A DNA stretch of 58,057 nucleotides from Pseudanabaena sp. lw0831 (lineage in GTDB: Bacteria > Cyanobacteriota > Cyanobacteriia > Pseudanabaenales > Pseudanabaenaceae): contig NZ_BBJB01000040.1 in the NCBI RefSeq assembly GCF_016584665.1, forward strand, positions 1 to 58,057, read 5' to 3'. The translations under genes were made by a program, and so were the position numbers. This document shows, one piece after another, positions 35,185-44,069 of the stretch (its first letter is position 1; every line of letters begins with the position of its first letter). The notes below the pieces were generated by a model that saw only the letters and a program-made list of their open reading frames with translations, was not told the DNA's origin and made no database searches.

Positions 35185-36549
35185 ATGGCTCCTATCGCCA
35201 AACTACTGATTGCCAATCGAGGTGAAATTGCCCTCCGAATTATTCGGACTTGCGAAGAACTCGGAATTCCCACAGTTGCGGTTTATTCCGATGTTGATCG
35301 CAACTCTTTGCATGTACAACTAGCCCATGAAGCTGTCTGCATTGGCGATTCCCCCAGCAGCAAAAGCTATCTAAATATTCCCAATATTATTTCGGCGGCA
35401 CTGACCCACAATGCCACTGCCATTCATCCAGGATATGGTTTCTTATCAGAAAATGCCAGATTTGCCGAAATTTGCGCCGATCATAACTTGCTGTTTGTTG
35501 GACCAAGTCCTCACTCGATTCGCTCAATGGGCGATAAGTCCACTGCCAAAAAGACGATGCAGAAAGCAGGCGTACCGACTATTCCTGGAAGTGAAGGCTT
35601 AATCGATTCAGAAGAGCAGGCGATTAAAATTGCCCATGACATTGGCTATCCCGTGATGATTAAGGCGACAGCAGGTGGTGGCGGTCGCGGTATGCGTCTG
35701 GTCATTAATCCTGATGATTTATTACGTTTATTACGTGCTGCCCAAGGCGAGGCAGAAGCAGCTTTTGGGAATGGTGGTGTCTATATTGAGAAAGTCATTG
35801 AGGAGCCACGCCACATTGAAGTGCAAATCTTGGCAGATATGCATGGTCATGTGGTGCATTTGGGAGAAAGAGATTGTTCGATCCAACGCCGCCACCAAAA
35901 GTTATTAGAAGAAGCGCCTAGCAGTGCGGTAAATCCTAAATTGCGCGAAAAAATGGGTGACGCGGCGGTAAAGGCTGCCAAGGCGATTAATTATGTTGGA
36001 GTGGGGACGGTCGAGTTTCTTCTGGACAAATACGGCAAGTTTTATTTCATGGAAATGAATACTCGTATCCAAGTCGAGCATCCCGTTACCGAGATGATTA
36101 CAGGTATTGATTTGATTGCTGAACAGTTACGAGTTGCTCAAGGTGAGAAGCTAAAATTTCAACAAAATAATATTGAGATCCGTGGTCATGCGATCGAATG
36201 TCGGATCAATGCCGAAGATCCCGATCACAATTTTCGTCCTAACCCAGGTCGCATCAGTGGTTATTTACCTCCTGGTGGACCTGGTGTTCGCATGGATTCC
36301 CATGTGTATACGGATTATGTGATTCCTCCATATTATGATTCGCTGATTGCGAAGTTGATTGTCTGGGGTAGCGATCGCCCTGCTGCAATTTTACGCATGA
36401 GGCGAGCTTTGCGCGAATGTGCAATTACAGGCGTACCAACCACGATTCCCTTTCATCAGAAGGTATTAGATGATGAGGAATTTAGATTAGGGCATGTGTA
36501 CACTAACTATGTGCCATTGCTGCAAGCCAGACTAGCCGAACAAGAATAA
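35185..36549 (+). CDS. accC: Acetyl-CoA carboxylase biotin carboxylase subunit
   Basis: AccC carboxylates the biotin of AccB with ATP and bicarbonate, the first half-reaction of fatty-acid synthesis. The full 454 residues have the N-terminal [17 protein letters not shown], the ATP-grasp lid GGGGRGMR (near 163-170) and [14 protein letters not shown] in the catalytic core, followed by the C-terminal domain with [11 protein letters not shown]. The ATG at 35185 gives the standard N-terminus. The partner subunits are not in the window. The stop codon sits within a 21-bp terminator arm. Confidence 0.97.
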   Translation: MAPIAKLLIANRGEIALRIIRTCEELGIPTVAVYSDVDRNSLHVQLAHEAVCIGDSPSSKSYLNIPNIISAALTHNATAIHPGYGFLSENARFAEICADHNLLFVGPSPHSIRSMGDKSTAKKTMQKAGVPTIPGSEGLIDSEEQAIKIAHDIGYPVMIKATAGGGGRGMRLVINPDDLLRLLRAAQGEAEAAFGNGGVYIEKVIEEPRHIEVQILADMHGHVVHLGERDCSIQRRHQKLLEEAPSSAVNPKLREKMGDAAVKAAKAINYVGVGTVEFLLDKYGKFYFMEMNTRIQVEHPVTEMITGIDLIAEQLRVAQGEKLKFQQNNIEIRGHAIECRINAEDPDHNFRPNPGRISGYLPPGGPGVRMDSHVYTDYVIPPYYDSLIAKLIVWGSDRPAAILRMRRALRECAITGVPTTIPFHQKVLDDEEFRLGHVYTNYVPLLQARLAEQE

Positions 36550-36585
36550 AAGAAGCACCCCGACGGGGTGCTTCTTTTATTCTTG
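36541..36585 (+). terminator. 21-bp perfect hairpin containing the accC stop
   Basis: Arms 36541-36561 and 36565-36585 pair perfectly around GAC. The last codons of accC and the TAA (36547-36549) are in the left arm. Confidence 0.88.
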
Positions 36586-36605
36586 TCCTGATGTTGGTGC
36601 GATCG

Positions 36606-37061
36606 CTATTCCCAGAAATCAACATTTAACATCGAGTCAATATCACGCCCAAATTGCCATGTATCAGGGATTGGATGCCCTTTAGGTTCATAATGGTCGC
36701 GAACTGAACCTAAAGCAAGTTCCCAAGCATCATCAAAAATTTCATCCCAAACTGCTCTAAGGCTAGGGGTTTTTCTTAGCCTTAGAGCGATCCGTCTTCG
36801 TTGCTCTTTAATTGTATTCTGCCATCCATTGAAGCAATAAGGCATATTTACATAAAGCCGTTTGAGGCAATGAGCTAACAAGGTTTCTAGACGACTTTCT
36901 AACTCATCACGGCAAGAACTTCCCAACGATTCGATCTCCTCTATTAAGTTTTCTATGTCCACATGGTCAAAGTCCCTAGCCTTGAGCTTGGTTACTGTTT
37001 CTTGAGTCCAAAGGAGGAAATCGGACTCATATAAACTTTTACGAGCGATCGCTTGTGTCAT
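36606..37061 (-). CDS. DUF29 domain protein
   Basis: The 151 residues show the DUF29 pattern: SLYESDFLLWTQETVTKLKA, then IENLIEEIESLGSSCRDEL and LLAHCLKRLYV. It is a helical cyanobacterial family of unknown function. A second member lies at 41561-41995 in a toxin-antitoxin operon, and the N-terminal halves of the two are clearly similar. This copy has no toxin-antitoxin neighbours; it stands alone between accC and lpdA. Confidence 0.85.
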   Translation of the reverse strand: MTQAIARKSLYESDFLLWTQETVTKLKARDFDHVDIENLIEEIESLGSSCRDELESRLETLLAHCLKRLYVNMPYCFNGWQNTIKEQRRRIALRLRKTPSLRAVWDEIFDDAWELALGSVRDHYEPKGHPIPDTWQFGRDIDSMLNVDFWE

Positions 37062-37197
37062 TTGTTTTGCTCCTTTGTTATTGATGAGATCGCCTAACTT
37101 TCTATCTTCTTTTTACGTTGCATCTCAATACAGATTTTACATACATAGACTTTAAATAGATATGCCCTAAAAAATTAGGCGATCGCAAATGGATATA

Positions 37198-37226
37198 AAA
37201 AAAGCATCCCGATGGGATGCTTTTTT
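37198..37226 (-). terminator. 13-bp perfect hairpin before the lpdA 3' end
   Basis: Arms 37198-37210 and 37214-37226 pair perfectly around GAT, with A- and T-runs at the ends, a classical bidirectional intrinsic terminator. Confidence 0.8.
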
Positions 37227-37228
37227 AG

Positions 37229-38632
37229 TTAAACGTGCGCTGCGCGTTTATACGCTTCATCCAAAACTTCGCTGAGAGTTGGGTGCGCGTGAACAATCGT
37301 CGCTAACTTCTGCACCGTTTGGCGATCGCGTATTGCTGCCGAAGCCTCATGAATTAAATCTGAAGCATGGATACCAATGATATGAACGCCCAAAAGTTCA
37401 CCCGTATCTTCACGGTAAACAATCTTCGCCAAACCATCGGTTTCTCCTTCTGCGATCGCCTTGGAATTGCCCTTGAAGTAAGACTTCGTCGTAGCAACCT
37501 TAAAGCCTTCTGCTGTCCCTTTTTCTTTTGCCTGTGGTTCAGTCAAGCCAACAAAGCTGACCTCAGGATGAGTGAATGCTGCCGCAGGAATGCTTTGATA
37601 GTCGATGGTGGTAGTGCGATCGCAAATATTCTCAACAGCTACAATTCCCTGAGCTGAGGCTGCGTGAGCCAGCATCATTTTGCCAGTAGCATCGCCAATC
37701 GCCCATAGATGTGGAACTGAAGTTGCCATCGTGTCATCAACATCAATAAATCCGCGTTGATTTGGCGCAATACCTACACTTTCTAAACCAAGATCCTTGG
37801 TAAGCGGAATCCTACCTGTGGCGACTAGACAAGCATCTACTTCTAAGACCTCAATGACTTTCTTTGTCTTCGCGTCAGTAAGTTCAATCTTGACAGGTGA
37901 ACCTGCGGAAATTTTGGTGGCAAATACGCCAGTTCTGGTTTCGATGTCGCGAGGCTTCAGCAATACGCGCTCGGCAATTTTGGCAATATCAGGATCGAAT
38001 CCTGGCATCAATACATCCAAAGCTTCGATCATCGTTACTTCAGAACCAAGCGCCGTATAGACATCCGCAAATTCGAGACCGATATAGCCACTACCAATAA
38101 TCGCGACCCATTGGGGCAAAGTTTCTAGACGTACCGCCTGATCGCTGGTAAATACAGTTTTGCCATCGATTTGAATACCCCGTGGGACAAATGGCTCGGA
38201 ACCTGTGGCGAGAATAATGTCTTTAGTGCTGTAAATTTTGTCGCCGACGCTAACCTTCTGCGTGCCCGCCACTTTGCCGCGACCTTGCAAAATATCTACA
38301 CCTAATTTTTTGAGGCTATTGGTTAAGTCCCCACGCAATTTTAAAACTAAGTTATCGGCATGACTTGCGATCGCCCCGCGATCAAAATTCACTTCGCCCA
38401 CCTCAATTCCTAACGCCTTAAGGTGAGACTTTGCGCGCATTTCCCGCACACGTCCCGAAGCTGCCAATAGGGCTTTTGAAGGAATACAACCGCGATTGAC
38501 ACAAGTTCCACCCATCACGCCATCTTCAACGATCGCTGTTTTTAAGCCACAGGCGACAGCATGGAGGGCTGCGCCATGTCCACCAACGCCAGCGCCAATA
38601 ATGATCAAATCGTAATCAAATTTGTCCGACAC
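37229..38632 (-). CDS. lpdA: Dihydrolipoyl dehydrogenase (E3)
   Basis: E3 re-oxidises the dihydrolipoamide of 2-oxoacid dehydrogenases and glycine decarboxylase with NAD+. FAD loop [12 protein letters not shown] (11-22), the redox pair Cys44-Cys49 in [15 protein letters not shown] and C-terminal [12 protein letters not shown] are present. The 467 residues are a normal length. The N-terminal [11 protein letters not shown] text is typical of the cyanobacterial form. It works with PdhA (49733-50761), which is not in the same operon. It is monocistronic with its own terminator. Confidence 0.96.
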   Translation of the reverse strand: MSDKFDYDLIIIGAGVGGHGAALHAVACGLKTAIVEDGVMGGTCVNRGCIPSKALLAASGRVREMRAKSHLKALGIEVGEVNFDRGAIASHADNLVLKLRGDLTNSLKKLGVDILQGRGKVAGTQKVSVGDKIYSTKDIILATGSEPFVPRGIQIDGKTVFTSDQAVRLETLPQWVAIIGSGYIGLEFADVYTALGSEVTMIEALDVLMPGFDPDIAKIAERVLLKPRDIETRTGVFATKISAGSPVKIELTDAKTKKVIEVLEVDACLVATGRIPLTKDLGLESVGIAPNQRGFIDVDDTMATSVPHLWAIGDATGKMMLAHAASAQGIVAVENICDRTTTIDYQSIPAAAFTHPEVSFVGLTEPQAKEKGTAEGFKVATTKSYFKGNSKAIAEGETDGLAKIVYREDTGELLGVHIIGIHASDLIHEASAAIRDRQTVQKLATIVHAHPTLSEVLDEAYKRAAHV

Positions 38633-38713
38633 CTAATCTTTCTCCAGTAGAATCGATCTACTATTTTTGCATCGTTTGGGTATCGCTATATTAGCTAACG
38701 CTGATTAGCTACC

Positions 38714-38735
38714 ATAGCAATACAAGTTTTGCTAT
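38714..38735 (+). repeat. AGCAATGTAAGTTTTGCT-like repeat, copy 2
   Basis: ATAGCAATACAAGTTTTGCTAT differs from the copies at 16753-16771 and 51668-51687 at two positions. It lies in the promoter region of the Uma2-family gene. Confidence 0.5.
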
Positions 38736-38796
38736 AAAGTATCAGTTACAGCTAAAATTTGGTAAGCTGAAAATACTAATTGGGGCTAGATGAGCT

Positions 38797-39420
38797 ATGA
38801 CCCTTGCGATAGCACAAGTACAGCATCAACCTGTAAGCCTAGATGAGTTTATTGCGCTTTATGGTGGTGATAATCGCTATGAATTGATTGATGGAGAGAT
38901 ATTCGACTTGGAACCAACGGGGCAGCATGAGGAAGTTGCGGCTTTCATCACGGCAAAAATCTGTGTACAGATTGATCGATTAGGATTGCCTTGGTTTGTG
39001 TTGCAAAGAGGCTTGTTTCGTCCCTCTAGTGCGAGTATGACGGCTTTTCGTCCTGATGTGATGGTTGTAGATCGGACGGAAGTTGCGAAAGAATCTCTCT
39101 GGCAAGAACAATCGATCATTACAAGGGGTAGCTCAATCAAGTTTGTTGCAGAAGTTGTGAGTGGTAATTGGCAAAATGATTATGCGCGTAAGGTTGAGGA
39201 TTATGCAGCTTTAGGTATTTCTGAATATTGGATTGCTGATTATTTAGGTTTGGGTGGGATTCGACATATTGGCAAGCCTCAGCAACCTACTCTTTCGATC
39301 TGTACGCTGGTAGATGGAGAGTATGAAATTAATTTGTTTCGCGGTAATGATGCGATCGTTTCGCCCACATTTCCAAATTTGAATTTAACTGCTGAGCAAG
39401 TTTTGAATGCTAGTAAGTAG
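38797..39420 (+). CDS. Uma2-family endonuclease-like protein
   Basis: The 207 residues have the Uma2 (DUF820) plan of a PD-(D/E)xK nuclease fold: NRYELIDGEIFD, FRPDVMVVD (catalytic Asp) and FVAEVVSGNWQNDYARKVEDYAALGISEYWIAD (Glu followed by the R-x5-Y text). Such proteins are numerous in cyanobacteria, and some are linked to mobile DNA. The substrate is unknown. It begins the 38.8-42.5 kb accessory stretch. Confidence 0.88.
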   Translation: MTLAIAQVQHQPVSLDEFIALYGGDNRYELIDGEIFDLEPTGQHEEVAAFITAKICVQIDRLGLPWFVLQRGLFRPSSASMTAFRPDVMVVDRTEVAKESLWQEQSIITRGSSIKFVAEVVSGNWQNDYARKVEDYAALGISEYWIADYLGLGGIRHIGKPQQPTLSICTLVDGEYEINLFRGNDAIVSPTFPNLNLTAEQVLNASK

Positions 39421-39446
39421 CAGATATCACTTATAAATTTGACACT

Positions 39447-39507
39447 AATTATACATTTTATAATACAGTAGCTTTAAAAAAGCTACTGTATTATAAAATG
39501 TATAATT
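39447..39507. repeat. 29-bp perfect hairpin
   Basis: Arms 39447-39475 and 39479-39507 pair perfectly around AAA. This is the longest perfect stem seen in the window. It is AT-rich and lies between the Uma2 and DUF4365 genes. Confidence 0.8.
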
Positions 39508-39569
39508 TTGACAGTCTGTTTTGCTATTAAAACTACCTTTTATAACTACTTAATTACAAGCTAAAAACT

Positions 39570-40292
39570 GTGAACAATAAATTTTTTGATAGGCTATACA
39601 AAGGTTATGCAGCAGAAAACTTTATAACTGGACAACTATTTGAGTATGGTTTTGAAGCTTTTCGATTGCCTGCTGATTTTGGAGTTGATCTTGTTGTTAC
39701 AAATCAATTCAAAAAACTAAGAAATAAAGGAATAGATGATGAGTCATTTCCATTTGGTTTTCAAGTAAAGTCTAGACGTTTAAGGGGATCAGACACCTTA
39801 CAAGGACCAAATGGGAGGAATGAGTATCAATTTTATTACTTAATAAAAAATGATGAAATCACAGTTCTTAAGGAATTTCCAAATTCTGCTTATGCTTTTG
39901 TGTTTATCATACCGTTTGGTTTTTCAGCGCAAAACATATACGCATTTTGTATTCATTCAAATGAAATTGATAATATGATTCAACATAAATTTTTTATTCA
40001 AGATGGTGAACATTACAAATTGAATGTTTGTTTTCGAGCATTTCCTCAGCAGAATCGCGAATATTTCATCAAAGAGATGTTGGACGGAGGATTGATTGAT
40101 AAAGTTGGTGTTAAGTTTTTAGAGAAAAATCTACCAGTAAGTTTTCAGAAGAACTGGAATGCATCAGAATGTTTATATCTATGTAGAGAGAACTATTCAA
40201 AAAATTCTACAAATCAGCTCGTAAGCAGAGCTATTGTGAGTATTTACAACTTCTCAGAGTTCCCATATTTTCATCCAGTCTGTTACTCATGA
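39570..40292 (+). CDS. DUF4365 restriction-endonuclease-like protein
   Basis: The N-terminal part (10-70) has GYAAENFITGQLFEYGFEAF, LPADFGVDLVV and FGFQVKSRR. These are Glu16, Asp36/Asp40 and Gln65-x-Lys67, the core of the restriction-endonuclease-like fold in DUF4365. The C-terminal 170 residues are of unknown fold. GTG at 39570 starts it. The gene is AT-rich and has no HIP1 site. Its stop overlaps a possible ATG of the GNAT gene (ATGA at 40289-40292). A defence role is possible but not shown. Confidence 0.72.
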   Translation: MNNKFFDRLYKGYAAENFITGQLFEYGFEAFRLPADFGVDLVVTNQFKKLRNKGIDDESFPFGFQVKSRRLRGSDTLQGPNGRNEYQFYYLIKNDEITVLKEFPNSAYAFVFIIPFGFSAQNIYAFCIHSNEIDNMIQHKFFIQDGEHYKLNVCFRAFPQQNREYFIKEMLDGGLIDKVGVKFLEKNLPVSFQKNWNASECLYLCRENYSKNSTNQLVSRAIVSIYNFSEFPYFHPVCYS

Positions 40293-40366
40293 TTTCTAGT
40301 ACCTACAGCAACTACTGCTCATATGAGAAAATTCTTCAAAAGTCTACGATAATAATTACCGATATT

Positions 40367-40783
40367 ATGTATATCAAAATTGATACTCTCACTGATGAAC
40401 AAGCAACACAACTTTATGAGCTTTATCAGCATGAGTGGTGGACAAAAGGAAGAATATTAGATGATGTTCATAAGATGTTAATTAACTCCGATTACATATT
40501 TGGAATTTGTAAGTCCCATTCTCAAGAACTAGTAGCATTTGCTCGTGTTGTCAGCGATCGCACCTATAGAGCGATCGTCTATGATGTCATTGTGGCAGCA
40601 GATAATCGTCATCAAGGGTTAGGTTCATTACTTATTGAACAAATTGTGACACATCCCGAAATATCACAACTTGAGTGTATCCAATTATTTTGCTTGCCAG
40701 AGATGATTCCTTTTTATCAAAAATTTGGATTTGCTAAACCTGAAACATCTTTATTAGTGCGCCAAAGGGTAGAAAAAAGCTAG
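40367..40783 (+). CDS. GNAT-family acetyltransferase
   Basis: A GNAT fold with the acetyl-CoA loop RHQGLGSLLIEQI (R-x-x-G-x-G) and C-terminal IPFYQKFGF. The 138-residue protein starting MYIKIDTLTD gives a complete domain. An earlier ATG at 40289, which overlaps the DUF4365 stop as ATGA, would add 26 unrelated residues and cannot be excluded. The substrate is unknown. It lies directly after the DUF4365 gene. Confidence 0.78.
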   Translation: MYIKIDTLTDEQATQLYELYQHEWWTKGRILDDVHKMLINSDYIFGICKSHSQELVAFARVVSDRTYRAIVYDVIVAADNRHQGLGSLLIEQIVTHPEISQLECIQLFCLPEMIPFYQKFGFAKPETSLLVRQRVEKS

Positions 40784-40902
40784 CATGTTTTTTTAATTAC
40801 TCATCGCTTTTACTATTCCAAAGAACCTCTTGTTAGATCGAGTTGATTTTGCAAATTCAACTCTTTCCCTATAACTTTAATCAAGTTAAGCAAAAAATAA
40901 CT

Positions 40903-41175
40903 ATGTTACCAACAACAACTTTTCAAAATATTGAAAAAAGCTTAAAGCAACTGCCTGATTCTTTGCAAATTGAGGTGCTACATTATATTGAATTTCTCAA
41001 GAGTAACTATGTAAAGCAAATTGATAGTAAAACTCAATCTCTTGATCAATCCAGCATAGAAACTCTAGAAGATAAAAAAGTCAAAAAGCGTGATGGCTTT
41101 GGTATTTGGCAAGGTCAAATCATAATGTCAGAAGATTTTGATGCGCCAATGGAAGAATTTGAGGAGTATATGTAA
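40903..41175 (+). CDS. DUF2281-type antitoxin
   Basis: The 90 residues begin MLPTTTFQNIEKSLKQLPDS and continue with EVLHYIEFLKSNY, as in DUF2281 antitoxins. The C-terminus GIWQGQIIMSEDFDAPMEEF matches the tail by which such antitoxins bind a PIN-domain toxin. The ATG at 40903 is preferred; a TTG upstream adds unrelated residues. It ends two bases before the toxin gene. Confidence 0.8.
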   Translation: MLPTTTFQNIEKSLKQLPDSLQIEVLHYIEFLKSNYVKQIDSKTQSLDQSSIETLEDKKVKKRDGFGIWQGQIIMSEDFDAPMEEFEEYM

Positions 41176-41177
41176 AC

Positions 41178-41564
41178 ATGGATGTACTGTTAGATACACA
41201 TACATTCATTTGGTATATCGAAGGCAATCCAAGCCTGACAGAAAAAGCTAGAGAGACCATTGAATTTTCTGCGGATAATGTCTATTTAAGCATCATTAGC
41301 CTTTGGGAAATTGCAATTAAAACTGGCAAAAATAAGCTTGCTATGCAAAATGAATATGATGTTTTGTTAGACGTTCTAAATTCATTGAATATTGAGATTT
41401 TACCAATCACCTTTGCAGATACCCAGATCTATAAAAATCTGCCTTTGCATCATGGCGATCCATTTGATCGCATGATTATTTCTCAAGCAATAAATAACAA
41501 TTTAACGATAGTCGGTTGCGATCGCGCTTTTAATGATTATTCGGTGGAAATGTTGTGGCAATGA
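41178..41564 (+). CDS. VapC-like PIN-domain toxin
   Basis: The PIN domain has DTHTFIWY (Asp6), SLWEIAIKTGKNKL (Glu44), HHGDPFDRMIISQA (Asp94 and Asp97) and GCDRAFNDYSVEML (Asp115), the acidic residues of a metal-dependent RNase. The pattern is that of the Sll0205-like PIN group. The 128 residues are a standard length. The antitoxin gene is two bases upstream. Its stop overlaps the start of a DUF29 gene (ATGA at 41561-41564). Confidence 0.88.
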   Translation: MDVLLDTHTFIWYIEGNPSLTEKARETIEFSADNVYLSIISLWEIAIKTGKNKLAMQNEYDVLLDVLNSLNIEILPITFADTQIYKNLPLHHGDPFDRMIISQAINNNLTIVGCDRAFNDYSVEMLWQ

Positions 41565-41995
41565 ATCAGTCTTTATTTGACCAAGATTATATACTTTGGG
41601 TTCAGGAAAATGTCACTAAGCTTAAAGCCAAAGACTTTGAAAATCTGGACTTAGACAACCTGATTGAAGAATTTGAAAGCTTGATCTATATCCTCAAAAG
41701 AGATTTAGATGACGCTCTGAAAAACTTGCTCGTAAATATGCTCAAACGACTATACGTCCCCTTATCCAATCAATTTGAGAGGTGGCTAAGCGACATCAGC
41801 TTTTATCGATGCGGTATTGAGCATATTTTTAGAGATGCCCCTAGCTTAAAGGAAGATTGGGATGAAAGGTTTGATTTTAACTACTCATCTGCGCTCTATG
41901 CTCTGAGTGCGGATTATCCAGATACAAATTTTCCTGAAGCATGGGAATTTGAACGAGATATTGAAGCAATTTTGCATAAAAGATTTTGGAAATAA
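41561..41995 (+). CDS. DUF29 domain protein coupled to the VapC-like toxin
   Basis: This DUF29 protein (144 residues) has SLFDQDYILWVQENVTKLKA and LDNLIEEFESL, like the copy at 36606-37061. It starts with the ATG that overlaps the TGA of the toxin gene (ATGA), so it is translated after it by coupling. A GTG two codons upstream is also possible. The coupling suggests a third partner of the toxin-antitoxin pair, perhaps a modulator or a chaperone-like protein. There is no direct evidence for this. Confidence 0.8.
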   Translation: MNQSLFDQDYILWVQENVTKLKAKDFENLDLDNLIEEFESLIYILKRDLDDALKNLLVNMLKRLYVPLSNQFERWLSDISFYRCGIEHIFRDAPSLKEDWDERFDFNYSSALYALSADYPDTNFPEAWEFERDIEAILHKRFWK

Positions 41996-42017
41996 CTGTC
42001 TTGTATTCAAAAAGCGG

Positions 42018-42266
42018 TAGTCCTAAAAAGGAAAGGATATCCAAAAGCCTCTACTAGCATGGAATCCATGGATTTACTATTGTATAAAAATATTTAAGAT
42101 TCAGCACTAGGAAGATACTGCAAAGCTCATGAATTCGTCAAAGATTGGTTTATTCAGCCAGAATAATGCCTAAGCAGTCTAGATACTTCGGGGCTTTAAT
42201 TTTTCCTGTATTCGGTGAAACATTTATCCTAAGAGCCTTACGCAGATCCTTTCCTTTTTAGGACTA
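42018..42266. mobile_element. 249-bp miniature element with 21-bp inverted repeats
   Basis: The ends 42018-42038 and 42246-42266 are perfect inverted repeats of 21 bases. They begin and end with TA, so a 19-bp repeat GTCCTAAAAAGGAAAGGAT flanked by a TA duplication is the likely form. That is the IS630/Tc1-mariner type of insertion. It is too short for a transposase. It lies between the DUF29 gene and the vapC remnant. Confidence 0.75.
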
Positions 42267-42270
42267 TCAG

Positions 42271-42321
42271 ATTATCGGTTGCGATCGCGCTTTTAATGAT
42301 TATTCAGTGCAAATATTATGA
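42271..42321 (+). pseudogene. Remnant of a second vapC, 3' end
   Basis: The frame reads IIGCDRAFNDYSVQIL and a stop. It matches VGCDRAFNDYSVEML at the end of the VapC-like toxin, and the DNA ATCGCGCTTTTAATGATTAT is identical. Only the last 17 codons remain, directly after the miniature element, which probably cut a duplicate toxin gene. Confidence 0.8.
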
Positions 42322-42532
42322 GATTAGCGGTATTACCCTAAACCAAATAAAACCTTTACCAGCTTCTATCTTTGAAAAACTCATGATAGGGGCTAGTTAT
42401 TCTAGAACAAACAGCGCTCCTGCCAGTGGAAGTAGATGGTTTATATATTTTGAGAATCCAACTTTCGACAGGGTTGAAGCTGTTTACTCACCTAATAAGA
42501 AAATGGTGATTACTGCTTATCATCCTAGCTAA
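42296..42532 (+). CDS. Small protein of unknown function
   Basis: This 78-residue frame overlaps the vapC remnant at its 5' end in another frame. The body GSRWFIYFENPTFDRVEAVY and KKMVITAYHPS looks like a natural protein. The N-terminal 10-15 residues come from the remnant and may not belong, so the gene may have lost its start. It may be a toxin-like or antitoxin-like protein by location only. No family is recognised. Confidence 0.45.
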   Translation: MIIQCKYYEISGITLNQIKPLPASIFEKLMIGASYSRTNSAPASGSRWFIYFENPTFDRVEAVYSPNKKMVITAYHPS

Positions 42533-42540
42533 ATTTCGTT

Positions 42541-42850
42541 TGTCACGATGCATTCTCAAGACTTTTTTGATTTATAATGAAGTTCATAATGATTGATTTT
42601 TACGCTAGCGATCGCCACACACTACAACAAAAATTCTAGATTCACCATGAATCCGTAACAAATAACCACTTTTTAGGGTTAATCTGTACCATGCAGATAC
42701 AAAGTAGCTGCTAAGCCCTGAAACGCATACATATGAAGAACTTCGCCTTATCTTCTAAGCAATCAGTCGATGGTTAGAGTCCATCCTAGCCTGTTTTAAA
42801 GAAGTAGAGTTGCGGCGCTTTGCGCCGCAACTCTACTCTGGGTTTTAAAG
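42541..42850. other. Gene-free stretch before the rRNA methyltransferase gene
   Basis: No gene in about 310 bases. It contains the GAGTTGCGGCGC-type hairpin at 42803-42837. Confidence 0.6.
42803..42837. repeat. 16-bp perfect hairpin, GAGTTGCGGCGC type, copy 2
   Basis: Arms 42803-42818 and 42822-42837 pair perfectly around TTT. The core is shared with 27466-27500. TGGGTTTTAAAG follows and leads directly into the start of the next gene. Confidence 0.75.
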
Positions 42851-43975
42851 ATGAATCAATATTTTGCAACCGTAGCGAGAGGCTTAGAAGCACTGGCTGC
42901 ACAAGAATTAGAACAACTCGGCGCACATTCCGTTGAATCAGGATTTTGTGGTGTTAGCTTTGAAGGCGATCGCACTTTGCTTTATCGGGTCAATCTCTGG
43001 GCACGGCTACCGTTTCGGATCTTGATGCACCTCGATCAGTTTGATTGCCTCGATGCTGATGATCTTTATAAAGGGATCAAAGAGATCGACTGGTCAGAAT
43101 TTCTCACACCTGAAATGACCTTGGCAGTTAATGCCACTGGCAAAAACGATCACCTCAATCATACGCATTTCACCGCCTTGCAAGTCAAAAATGCGATCGT
43201 CGATCAGCAGAAAGAGAAATTTGGTGAGCGATCTGATGTCGATGTACAGGAAGCAGATGTGCGGATCGGAGTTCATATTGATGACAATGGCTGTACCGTC
43301 AGTCTCGATAGCTCTGGCAATAGTTTGCATCGGCGCGGCTATCGCCCCGCCGTAGGAGCCGCCCCGCTAAAAGAATCTCTTGCTGCGGCCCTAATTCAGA
43401 TGTCAGGTTGGCAACCAGACCAAATGTTTTACGATCCCCTTTGCGGTTCTGGAACTTTGCCCCTAGAAGCAAGTTTAAAAGCGCTGAATATTGCTCCAGG
43501 CATGTTTCGTGATAGTTTTGGCTTTGAGACTTGGCTAGATTTTGATCAAGAGCTTTTAGCTCGACTAATCCAAGAAGCCGATGATAATCGCTTAGATGCT
43601 TTACCTGCACCAATCTGGGGTAGCGATCGCAATCCTGAAGTGGTGGATCAAGCGATCGTCAATGCTAAAAATTGTGGCTTATCCAATCATGTCTATTTCT
43701 CGGCTCTAGATCTTGCAGAAGTAGTTGCTCCTGCTAATAGTGGCGTTCTATTCTGCAATCCTCCCTATGGTGAAAGATTAGGAAGAGATAGCGATTTGGG
43801 AGCTTTTTACAAAGAATTAGGCAACATTCTCAAACAACGCTTTAAAGGATGGACAGCTTTTGTCTTGAGCGGCAATAAGCAACTATCGCAAACGATTGGA
43901 TTGAAGTGTGCTGAACGAACAGCCATATTAAATGGCGCATTGCCCTGTCAGTTAATGAAGTATGAACTCTATTAG
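42851..43975 (+). CDS. THUMP-domain 23S rRNA methyltransferase (RlmL N-terminal type)
   Basis: The N-terminus (MNQYFATVARGLEALAAQEL, 1-60) and a THUMP domain (about 60-160) bind RNA. The C-terminal Rossmann domain binds S-adenosylmethionine and has DPLCGSGTLPLEA (near 193-205) and the catalytic CNPPYGERLG (near 303-312), the N6/N2-type NPPY motif. It resembles the N-terminal half of RlmL, which methylates guanine 2445 of 23S rRNA. The exact target in this organism is an inference. The gene stands alone. Confidence 0.88.
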   Translation: MNQYFATVARGLEALAAQELEQLGAHSVESGFCGVSFEGDRTLLYRVNLWARLPFRILMHLDQFDCLDADDLYKGIKEIDWSEFLTPEMTLAVNATGKNDHLNHTHFTALQVKNAIVDQQKEKFGERSDVDVQEADVRIGVHIDDNGCTVSLDSSGNSLHRRGYRPAVGAAPLKESLAAALIQMSGWQPDQMFYDPLCGSGTLPLEASLKALNIAPGMFRDSFGFETWLDFDQELLARLIQEADDNRLDALPAPIWGSDRNPEVVDQAIVNAKNCGLSNHVYFSALDLAEVVAPANSGVLFCNPPYGERLGRDSDLGAFYKELGNILKQRFKGWTAFVLSGNKQLSQTIGLKCAERTAILNGALPCQLMKYELY

Positions 43976-44069
43976 CTCATACGTGGAACTTTGATGACGA
44001 ATCTCTTGCTGAATCGCGAAGTAGGGTAACCACGGGGGGATTGTCCATACCCCAAAATTTCGAGGCTCA

